A DNA stretch of 64,000 nucleotides from JBDRLU01 sp043812795. GTDB lineage: Bacteria; Chloroflexota; Dehalococcoidia; Dehalococcoidales; UBA2162. Position numbers and translations under genes: made by a program. How positions within the stretch are numbered: position 1 is the first letter of the stretch; every line of letters begins with the position of its first letter. Of the stretch, positions 58,206-64,000 are shown piece after piece. The notes beneath the pieces are model-generated. The model was given only the letters and a program-made list of their open reading frames with translations, was not told the DNA's origin and searched no databases. The stretch covers positions 20,730-84,729 of the forward strand of contig JBDRLU010000068.1 in the NCBI GenBank assembly GCA_043812795.1, written 5' to 3'.

Positions 58206-59321
58206 CTAAGCCTTCTTTCTGCGACGTAGCCTCCAGTAGACAATGCCGCCAGCGATAATCCAGACCGGGCTGAAAATACCCAGCCAGATAATAATGTTGA
58301 CCATCACATGAAGGAACCCCACAAAACCGTTCCAGGCGGAACCGGCCACGCTGCCGGCGTTCCATCCCGGACGTACGGTAATGTAGTCACTCATCGTGGC
58401 GTCGGCAATATTTCCCCGGTCGTCGGTGACTTTAAGCAGAACGGTATAAGTGCCGGCGCCCCGATAGACATGGGCCGGGGCCGCATCATTACTGGTCTTG
58501 CCATCGCCGAAGTCCCACTGATAGCTGTAAGGAGTAAAGCCTCCGGCCACTTCGGGGATAAAACGGACGTTCTCTCCGGCCCTGACAAATCGCTTATCGG
58601 CGGTGAATTTGGCATCGAGCTTGGACTGCTCCAGGTTTACCTGAATAAGCGAGGCAGACGAGGTCTTTTCCAGGTACTGCATCCGGGCTTTGGTCTGTTC
58701 TATTTGTGCCCGGGTACTGGAAAGCTGGCTCTGTACCTTCAGAATGTCCTCGACCGTTTCGGCTTTTTCCATGATGCGGAGCAACTGCTGCTCCGTCGCT
58801 TCCAGGTTGTTCAGTTTAGCCGTCAGGTCAACATACTCTTCGGTCACGTCCTGGCTCGATGTGCTCTGTGAAGTCACCTCAACGGCCAGACTGGCCAGCG
58901 CCGCCATCACGTTGCCGAAATCTCCGGCCGGAATCCGTATCGAGATAGTGCCGTGAAGCCTTTCCCCATCCCGCCAGCTATTCGATGAGACCACGTACCC
59001 CTTATAGCTTTCGGCAAGCTGGGTAATCCGGTCAATAGTCGTCGTGATATCCTCGACCACCATCGACATTTGTGCCGTCCGTACAATCATCCGCTCAACG
59101 TCGGATGAATAGCCGGTGCCTCCATCTGTTATTACTACTGGCGGAGGCATCGGAACTGTTGGTGATGGTGTTGGCGATGGTGTCGGTCTGGGTACCGATG
59201 GCGTTGTTGGCGTTGTCGGTGTCGCCGTTCCCATTTCCGTCGTTTTTGCTGACGGGGCACATGAGACAAATGCCAACAATAATAAGAATACCGCAGTCAG
59301 TACGATGACTATCTTTTTCAT
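58206..59321 (-). CDS. DUF4349 lipoprotein with embedded PKD domain
   Basis: 371 aa from the ATG at 59321 (AAAGGAGGAGTCTGAA upstream). Lipobox-like LLAFVSCAP, a Thr/Pro linker, then the DUF4349 domain (RMIVRTAQMSMVVEDITTTI, YKGYVVSSN, ISIRIPAGDFGNVMAAL, EYVDLTAKLNNLEATEQQLLRIM with a coiled coil to about residue 235). A PKD domain (YSYQWDFGDGKTSNDAAPAHVYRGAGTYTVLLKVTD) is inserted before the usual C-terminal transmembrane helix (WLGIFSPVWIIAGGIVYW) and Arg-rich tail. Surface-exposed, function unknown. Confidence 0.87.
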   Translation of the reverse strand: MKKIVIVLTAVFLLLLAFVSCAPSAKTTEMGTATPTTPTTPSVPRPTPSPTPSPTVPMPPPVVITDGGTGYSSDVERMIVRTAQMSMVVEDITTTIDRITQLAESYKGYVVSSNSWRDGERLHGTISIRIPAGDFGNVMAALASLAVEVTSQSTSSQDVTEEYVDLTAKLNNLEATEQQLLRIMEKAETVEDILKVQSQLSSTRAQIEQTKARMQYLEKTSSASLIQVNLEQSKLDAKFTADKRFVRAGENVRFIPEVAGGFTPYSYQWDFGDGKTSNDAAPAHVYRGAGTYTVLLKVTDDRGNIADATMSDYITVRPGWNAGSVAGSAWNGFVGFLHVMVNIIIWLGIFSPVWIIAGGIVYWRLRRRKKA

Positions 59322-59547
59322 TTCAGACTCCTCCTTTAGACTATCTATTCCATAACGGCTGCTTAGGCCAACGTGCCTAATATCTTGCCCTTTAGAGGAA
59401 AGGAAAATTTGGCTCTCCCCTAATAATAACGTAAATTCAGGTAATTCGATACTAATCAAGGGGGCATACTAAATTCCCCAAGGGTCGAAAAAGTCCATTT
59501 TTATGATAATTTCTCAAAGGGCTAAAGTAAAACACCGTAATAAAACG

Positions 59548-59582
59548 AAAAGGCGGCAGGGGAAAACCCCCTGCCGCCTTTT
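59548..59582 (-). terminator. Intrinsic terminator after ftsZ
   Basis: 15-bp stem (AAAAGGCGGCAGGGG with CCCCTGCCGCCTTTT) and a 5-nt loop. On the minus strand it is followed by CGTTTTA after the TTTT arm. It ends the mraZ-rsmH-ftsA-ftsZ transcript. Confidence 0.8.
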
Positions 59583-59610
59583 CTCAGAGCTAATTTCTTT
59601 GTGAGAAGCG

Positions 59611-60741
59611 CTACTCTATTATGGAAGACGAAGGTGCTTTCTCCGGCTCGGCTGGGAGTGGCATCGCGCGGCGGATAGCAAATCGTGGATGGCGCAGGAA
59701 AGAGGGAGCATCCAGCTTATCTTCGTTATCTCTTAACCCCAGGAGCAGTTTGTTTACTTCGTCCTCACGTTCCCAGGTCAGGACTCCACCCTGAGTCACA
59801 AAGCCGGTGGCGACTAGAGTAATGCGTACCTCGTGGTCCATCGTGTCATCATGGACGACGCCAAAGATGATATTGGCCTCCGGGTCAACCGCCCGCCGGA
59901 TGACTTCGGCAGCCTCATTCACCTCGAGTAGAGTAAGGCTACTGCCACCGACGACGTTGAAGAGCACGCCCCGTGCTCCATTGATTGATACGTCCAGTAA
60001 CGGACTGGCGAGAGCTGCTTTCGCCGCATCAGCCGCTCGATTGGCTCCCGTGCCGACTCCGATTGACATCCAGGCCGGGCCGGATTCTTTCATGATGGCT
60101 CTGACGTCAGCAAAATCAAGATTAATCAGCCCGGGAACAGTAATCACTTCCGATATCGATTGGATACCTTGGCGTAAGACGTCGTCGGCAAACTGGAAGG
60201 CACTATCCACGCTCGTTCTTTTATCACACAGAGCCAGCAAACGGTCATTCGGAATAATGATGAGGGTATCGACCTTCTTGATTAGATTTGAAATGCCTTC
60301 CTCCGCCACCTCACAGCGGTGTCGACCTTCAAAAGTGAAGGGCTTGGTCACGATACCAATGGTAAGAGCGCCGGTCTGCTTGGCCACCTCGGCTACAATC
60401 GGTGACGCACCGGTACCGGTGCCGCCGCCCATGCCGCCGGTGACAAAAACCATGTCTGACCCGGCGATAAGCTCTTTAATTTCATCACGGCTTTCATCGG
60501 CGGCTTTACGTCCCATAGTATGGTCGCCGCCGGCACCTAATCCCCGCGTCACCCTGTCGCCAAGCTGAAGACGAATGGGCGCCTCGGTAACGGCGAGGTG
60601 CTGGGCATCGGTATTCATGGCAATAAACTCCACGCCACGAATCTGCTGCCGCACCATCCGCGTTACCGCGTTACAACCACCACCGCCGACCCCAATCACC
60701 TTGATTTTGACCGAACTGGGTACGAAACTTTGTTTTGCCAT
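59611..60741 (-). CDS. ftsZ: Cell division protein FtsZ
   Basis: 376 aa from the ATG at 60741 (GGAGGAAGGAAAA upstream); an in-frame TTG at 60756 lies in the ribosome site. The tubulin-like GTPase core includes VGGGGCNAVTRM, the GTP signature GGMGGGTGTGASP and the T7-loop NLDFADVRAIM. The C-terminal tail is short (PLPAEPEKAPSSSIIE) and lacks the usual conserved FtsA-binding peptide, though ftsA is adjacent. FtsZ forms the cytokinetic ring. Confidence 0.96.
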   Translation of the reverse strand: MAKQSFVPSSVKIKVIGVGGGGCNAVTRMVRQQIRGVEFIAMNTDAQHLAVTEAPIRLQLGDRVTRGLGAGGDHTMGRKAADESRDEIKELIAGSDMVFVTGGMGGGTGTGASPIVAEVAKQTGALTIGIVTKPFTFEGRHRCEVAEEGISNLIKKVDTLIIIPNDRLLALCDKRTSVDSAFQFADDVLRQGIQSISEVITVPGLINLDFADVRAIMKESGPAWMSIGVGTGANRAADAAKAALASPLLDVSINGARGVLFNVVGGSSLTLLEVNEAAEVIRRAVDPEANIIFGVVHDDTMDHEVRITLVATGFVTQGGVLTWEREDEVNKLLLGLRDNEDKLDAPSFLRHPRFAIRRAMPLPAEPEKAPSSSIIE

Positions 60742-60767
60742 TTTTCCTTCCTCCAATTTTTAAAGAT

Positions 60768-62006
60768 TTAGCTCCTCAATAGCCATTGCCGGCTAATCAA
60801 TTTCTTGATTTGCCCAACTATCTGCCGTAAACCAGAGGTTAAATCAAGGGACTGACGGCTCTTATCATCCTGGTGACCTACGCCCCAGAGCAAAAGGCCA
60901 ACGTTGGTGGCGTAAGCTGGGTCGGCGAGGCCATCGGTAAGACCGGCTATTTTGACCGGGGCACCCACCCGAGACGGAAGCCGCAGTATCCTTTTCGCTA
61001 AGGAGTCTATCCCGGCCAAATTCGAGCTCCCTCCGGTAAGAACCAGTCCTGACGGGACAAGCGTGTGATATTCCGAAGGTGGTAGCTCGAGTAAGATGAG
61101 CTTGACAATTTCGCCGACACGTGCGTACAAAATATCATAGAGCTCCCTCTCGGAGGTGGTATGTCCGTTTCCGACTACGGGGATGGCCTCATCCTTTTTG
61201 ATCTGGTTGGCCGGCAGAACATTGCCGTACTGCCGTTTCATCTCTTCGGCAACATCAAAAGGTAATCCCAGACCGATAGCTATGTCCCGGGTAAGTTGAT
61301 AACCGGCCACCGGAATAACCGCCGTATGCCAGATGGCGCCCTCGCGGAAGATAGCCACATCCGTAGTGCCACCACCGATGTCGGCCATGATAACACCGGT
61401 TTGTTTCTCTTCCGGCGTTAAGACGGCTTCACCACTGGCCAGCGGCTCGAGAACGAGGTCTTCAATATCGATACCGAGACTGCGGACACAGCGGGCCAGG
61501 TTCTGAATCGAGTTTATGGCGGCAGTGATGATATGTGCCTCGACATCCAGTGTGAGGCCATGCATTCCTACCGGGTTTTTCACCACAGTTTGCCCGTCAA
61601 CTGCGTAACTGCGCGGGATGGCGTGGATGAGCTTGCGGTCTTCGGGAATTTTGATGTTCTGAGCAAATTGCATGACCCGTTTTAAGTCGCTCGGCCGCAC
61701 CATCTTATCATTGCGGGTAATAGTTAGCGCCGCCCGGTTATTCGATGAAGTAACATGACGGCCGGTTACGCCAACATAGGCTGACTCTATCTTATAGCCG
61801 CTGGTCTGTTCAGCCCTTTTAACCGAATCCCGGATTGCATCACGAGCTTCACCGATACTTACCACCAGGCCTTTATGCATTCCCGATGATGGTACGATGC
61901 CGACTCCGCTGACGCGGATAATACGGCCCTCATTCACTTCGGCAACGGTGGTACATATTTTGGTGGTACCAACATCGATAGCCGCAATAGTTGTCCGCTT
62001 ACCCAT
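60768..62006 (-). CDS. ftsA: Cell division protein FtsA
   Basis: 412 aa actin-like ATPase: AIDVGTTKICTTVAEV (phosphate 1), the SHS2/1C domain, VIMADIGGGTTDVAIFREG (phosphate 2) and LTGGSSNLAGIDSLAKRIL (adenosine motif). The C-terminal LKKLISRQWLLRS resembles the membrane-binding amphipathic helix. It tethers FtsZ to the membrane. It sits directly between rsmH and ftsZ with no mur or ftsL/I/W/Q genes. Confidence 0.95.
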   Translation of the reverse strand: MGKRTTIAAIDVGTTKICTTVAEVNEGRIIRVSGVGIVPSSGMHKGLVVSIGEARDAIRDSVKRAEQTSGYKIESAYVGVTGRHVTSSNNRAALTITRNDKMVRPSDLKRVMQFAQNIKIPEDRKLIHAIPRSYAVDGQTVVKNPVGMHGLTLDVEAHIITAAINSIQNLARCVRSLGIDIEDLVLEPLASGEAVLTPEEKQTGVIMADIGGGTTDVAIFREGAIWHTAVIPVAGYQLTRDIAIGLGLPFDVAEEMKRQYGNVLPANQIKKDEAIPVVGNGHTTSERELYDILYARVGEIVKLILLELPPSEYHTLVPSGLVLTGGSSNLAGIDSLAKRILRLPSRVGAPVKIAGLTDGLADPAYATNVGLLLWGVGHQDDKSRQSLDLTSGLRQIVGQIKKLISRQWLLRS

Positions 62007-62072
62007 AGCTCACCTCCTGATAAAATTAAGATTTAAGCAATATTACCTATCGAATATCTTTCTCCATAGTTC

Positions 62073-63110
62073 CTAAACGGCGGAAAAAGCTTCCTTCAGT
62101 CGCCTTAATAGGATAGGCCTCCGCCAGCCATTAGTTTCTACTGCCGATAGTGAACAAAGTTTCTCGACAATTTGAAAATGTTCCTCGGGAATGGAAAGGC
62201 TTTCCGCTGCTCTCAACTTGGCACTCCGGCAGCGTGGGTTGAGGTTGATTTCGTCCGGGGTTGGCGTAATAACCCTTTTATTAACCAGACGTAGAGCCGC
62301 CTGATGTCCGCACGTACAGACCGGGGCGCCGGGAGGGCAGATACAGTCCCTGGATTCTTCGTGCATGAATTGCTTGACGATGCGGTCTTCCAGAGAGTGG
62401 TAACTGATAACGACCAGCCTGCCCCTATAACCGAGGAGACCCACTGCCTGCTTCAGGGCTGTTTTCAGATGCTCGAGCTCGTTGTTCACCGCGATGCGTA
62501 AGGCTTGAAAAGTCCGCGTCGCCGGGTTAATCCGGCCCCGCCGGTGGCCGGCTACCCGTTCGATAAGTCGGGCGAGCTGGAGAGTGGTCCTTATCGGACG
62601 TTCCTGCACGATACGACGGGCTATCGGTTGACTGAGACTTTCTTCGCCATAGGTACGCAACAAGTGGGCCAGCTCAGCTTCAGAGTAGGTATTAACAATT
62701 TCCCCGGCCGTGGTTTTCTGGTTGGGGTCGAAGCGCATATCCAGCGGCGCGTCCGTTTGGAAACTGAAGCCTCGGCTGCTGCCTAGCTCAAGGGAAGAAA
62801 GACCCAGGTCGAAGAGAATGCCGTGTACCGGCACGAAGTCGTATTTAAAACAAATGGCGTTTAGATTGGCGAAATTATCGTTGACGAGAATGGCAGAGTC
62901 ACCGAAGGTTGCCAGTTTGCCCCGAGCGATGTTTATTGCTTCCGGGTCGGCATCGATGCCCAGCAACTGCCCTCCGGGAGAGCTGCGTTCCAGAATAGCC
63001 GCAGCGTGCCCGCCCGTACCAAGAGTACCGTCTATATAGCGACCCCCGGGCTGTACCGCGAGTGCCTCCAGGGTCTCCTTAACTAGAACCGGGATATGAA
63101 CTTCGGGCAT
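62073..63110 (-). CDS. rsmH: 16S rRNA (cytosine-1402-N4)-methyltransferase RsmH (MraW)
   Basis: 345 aa. HIPVLVKETLEAL and GGRYIDGTLGTGGHAAAILE (SAM-binding motif I), LFDLGLSSLELGSSRGFSF (motif IV-like), RTFQALRIAVNNEL and LVVISYHSLEDRIVKQF are the RsmH signatures. A Cys-rich loop (CICPPGAPVCTCGH) is present before the C-terminal motif, as in many members. It methylates C1402 of 16S rRNA at the decoding centre. 10 bp after mraZ. Confidence 0.96.
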   Translation of the reverse strand: MPEVHIPVLVKETLEALAVQPGGRYIDGTLGTGGHAAAILERSSPGGQLLGIDADPEAINIARGKLATFGDSAILVNDNFANLNAICFKYDFVPVHGILFDLGLSSLELGSSRGFSFQTDAPLDMRFDPNQKTTAGEIVNTYSEAELAHLLRTYGEESLSQPIARRIVQERPIRTTLQLARLIERVAGHRRGRINPATRTFQALRIAVNNELEHLKTALKQAVGLLGYRGRLVVISYHSLEDRIVKQFMHEESRDCICPPGAPVCTCGHQAALRLVNKRVITPTPDEINLNPRCRSAKLRAAESLSIPEEHFQIVEKLCSLSAVETNGWRRPILLRRLKEAFSAV

Positions 63111-63120
63111 CGTTCACTCC

Positions 63121-63546
63121 TCAATGCCGTTCTAGGCTTTCGATAATCTGCCAGGCCTGTTCCTGGCTGGTAGCTTTTTCAGACTCCCAGAGCGTTTTAG
63201 CCCATAACTCGAAGTAGGTATTGACACCGGTAATGACTACTTCGCCTTCAATCCCGGCGTACTCCCTTAACGGAGCGGGAACGGCCACTCTCCCCTGCCG
63301 GTCGAGATTTAGGCTGAAGGCAGTGGCGAAAATCGCCCGGCTCAATCGCCGCAACTTGCTGGGAGTAGCCGAGCCGGTGGTCAGGGCTGCCGCCAGTTTC
63401 GTCCATTCTGCCGGCGGGTAACCGGTAATACATTTGTCCGCACCAACCGTCAGTATCATGCCCTCTTCCAGTTCCTTCCTGAACCTGGGCGGAATAGGCA
63501 CTCTACCCTTTTCGTCAATTTTGTATTCGAACTCGCCTAAAAACAT
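63121..63546 (-). CDS. mraZ: Transcriptional regulator MraZ
   Basis: 141 aa from the ATG at 63546, the position matching the family N terminus MFLGEFEYKIDEKGRVPIPPRFR. The ORF could extend 11 codons upstream into the operator. Two AbrB-like repeats each carry a DxxGR core (DEKGRVPIP and DRQGRVAVP). MraZ binds repeats in its own promoter and represses the dcw operon. Four such repeats directly precede the gene. Confidence 0.94.
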   Translation of the reverse strand: MFLGEFEYKIDEKGRVPIPPRFRKELEEGMILTVGADKCITGYPPAEWTKLAAALTTGSATPSKLRRLSRAIFATAFSLNLDRQGRVAVPAPLREYAGIEGEVVITGVNTYFELWAKTLWESEKATSQEQAWQIIESLERH

Positions 63547-63562
63547 CGCAATTCCAGCTAAT

Positions 63563-63626
63563 TTTCCATTATTTACCACTATTCACCACTTTTAACCATT
63601 TTGTAACACAATTCGTCATTTGTCAA
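63563..63626 (-). promoter_or_regulatory. mraZ promoter with four 10-bp MraZ boxes
   Basis: On the minus strand, TTGACA (63626-63621), a 17-bp spacer and CAAAAT (63603-63598). Beginning at the -10 there are four phased units: AAAATGGTTA, AAAGTGGTGA, ATAGTGGTAA, ATAATGGAAA (63602 down to 63563). This fits the AAAGTGKNNN-type MraZ box with 10-bp period. Confidence 0.8.
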
Positions 63627-63719
63627 TACCCTTTAAGATAAATTTTGGGGATGAAGTAGGGCGAAATTAACTAAGGTAATGAGAAATCGGGGTAATGAGT
63701 TCAATTTATCAGTCAGAAT

Positions 63720-63746
63720 TTAATGAAATCTTAACGCTCTTTTTAG
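63720..63746 (+). promoter_or_regulatory. Direct-repeat array 1 (TTAAY units, 11-bp period)
   Basis: TTAAT (63720), TTAAC (63731) and TTTAG (63742) at 11-bp intervals upstream of the 21-codon ORF. The arrangement resembles PhoP/PhoB-type operators (TTAACA with 5-bp spacers). Confidence 0.4.
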
Positions 63747-63802
63747 GGGAGCAATAATCCGTCGGTCTTAAAGTGAAGGATGAACAAGGGAGGAGAGACA
63801 AA

Positions 63803-63868
63803 ATGAGGGCCGTGTCAACAAAAGAAAATCTGGATGGCAGTAAAACAACCCGAATGTTTAAACTGTAA
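63803..63868 (+). CDS. Possible 21-residue peptide / leader ORF
   Basis: ATG at 63803 with a strong GGGAGGAGAGACAAA site, reading MRAVSTKENLDGSKTTRMFK then Leu and TAA. Too short to classify. It lies between two direct-repeat arrays and upstream of the gene entering at the right edge, so it might be a leader peptide. Confidence 0.4.
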   Translation: MRAVSTKENLDGSKTTRMFKL

Positions 63869-63875
63869 GGGTTTT

Positions 63876-63946
63876 GTAATGTTTTGTAATATTTTCTTAA
63901 TATTTTTGACCTGATTTTAACTAGTTCTTAAGGACGATGTTGTATG
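63876..63946 (+). promoter_or_regulatory. Direct-repeat array 2 and promoter of the right-edge gene
   Basis: GTAAT (63876, 63886), TTAAT (63897), TTGAC (63906), TTAAC (63917) and TTAAG (63928) are spaced 9-11 bp, then ten bases to a TATGCT -10-like hexamer (63943-63948). An activator-type promoter where repeats replace the -35 is plausible. Confidence 0.45.
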
Positions 63947-63983
63947 CTAGCCTCAGTAAGAAGTAGAAACAGGTGAAGAAGTA

Positions 63984-64000
63984 ATGGCAGAGACGAAGAG
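63984..64000 (+). CDS. Start of a gene cut by the window edge
   Basis: ATG at 63984 after AGGTGAAGAAGTA; only five codons (MAETK) are visible. The product cannot be judged. Its upstream region holds phased direct repeats. Confidence 0.4.

Overview
The window looks like chromosomal DNA of a strictly anaerobic bacterium, most likely a Chloroflexota of the class Dehalococcoidia. This placement is inference. It rests on a dcw locus stripped to mraZ-rsmH-ftsA-ftsZ, a B12-dependent ribonucleotide reductase, split corrinoid methyltransferases, 2-oxoacid:ferredoxin oxidoreductases, an Hdr/Flx electron-transfer cluster with a tungsten-type aldehyde oxidoreductase, and several leaderless-type promoters. 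I saw no CRISPR array, insertion sequence, prophage, rRNA or reductive dehalogenase.

Layout. 1-2244: three genes corresponding to separate MetH modules (corrinoid protein, homocysteine methyltransferase, methyl-THF methyltransferase). 2433-4676: a small membrane protein, a nine-haem cytochrome c and a cytochrome b. 4694-5800: AT-rich island with a membrane protein and a HEPN/MltR-like protein. 6017-9269: dapF-dapL-hflX. 9603-15004: orphan response regulator, Cys-rich 76-residue protein, korAB, and a pterin-domain protein. 15209-16221: a [3Fe-4S] ferredoxin, a DsrE-like protein and a TusA-like protein. 16391-26281: nine-gene minus-strand operon encoding an aldehyde ferredoxin oxidoreductase (AOR) family enzyme, its Fe-S partner, MoaD, an HdrD-like protein, a double-length HdrA, FlxD/MvhD, FlxC, FlxB and FlxA. 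26511-29255: CMD protein, tRNA-Gly, AT-rich hypothetical genes, tRNA-Pro. 29493-33473: enoyl-CoA hydratase and porCDAB. 33534-34448: tRNA-Arg and two tRNA-Ser genes flanking a GIY-YIG gene. 34567-37964: thiolase, DUF35 protein, enoyl-CoA hydratase, 3-hydroxyacyl-CoA dehydrogenase. 38204-41425: dprA-topA. 41499-44689: a zinc-type ABC transporter and a divergent Fur/Zur regulator. 44754-53567: 4-hydroxybutyryl-CoA dehydratase/HpaB family protein, Xer recombinase, aminopeptidase, PHP, formyltransferase-like and HAD proteins, PfkB kinase, acpS, NYN protein. 53631-56710: nrdJ and an nrdR reading frame broken by an in-frame stop. 56925-59321: two lipoproteins. 59611-63546: ftsZ, ftsA, rsmH, mraZ. 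The right end carries direct-repeat arrays, a 21-codon ORF and the start of another gene.

How it fits together. Por and Kor would supply reduced ferredoxin and acyl-CoA. The HdrA-Flx module is of the flavin-based electron-bifurcating kind and would link NAD(P)H, ferredoxin and the tungsten enzyme. The beta-oxidation-type genes would handle acyl-CoA intermediates. The corrinoid methyltransferases link one-carbon units on tetrahydrofolate to homocysteine.

Most interesting: the 16391-26281 operon follows the order of class II benzoyl-CoA reductase (BamB-C-D-E-F), but has a Flx NAD(P)H module where BamGHI would be. Also notable are a PHO-box-like direct repeat placed exactly 62 bp upstream of the -10 of two genes near an orphan OmpR-type regulator, an nrdR with a premature stop that keeps its tandem operator boxes, and four 10-bp MraZ boxes at the mraZ promoter.
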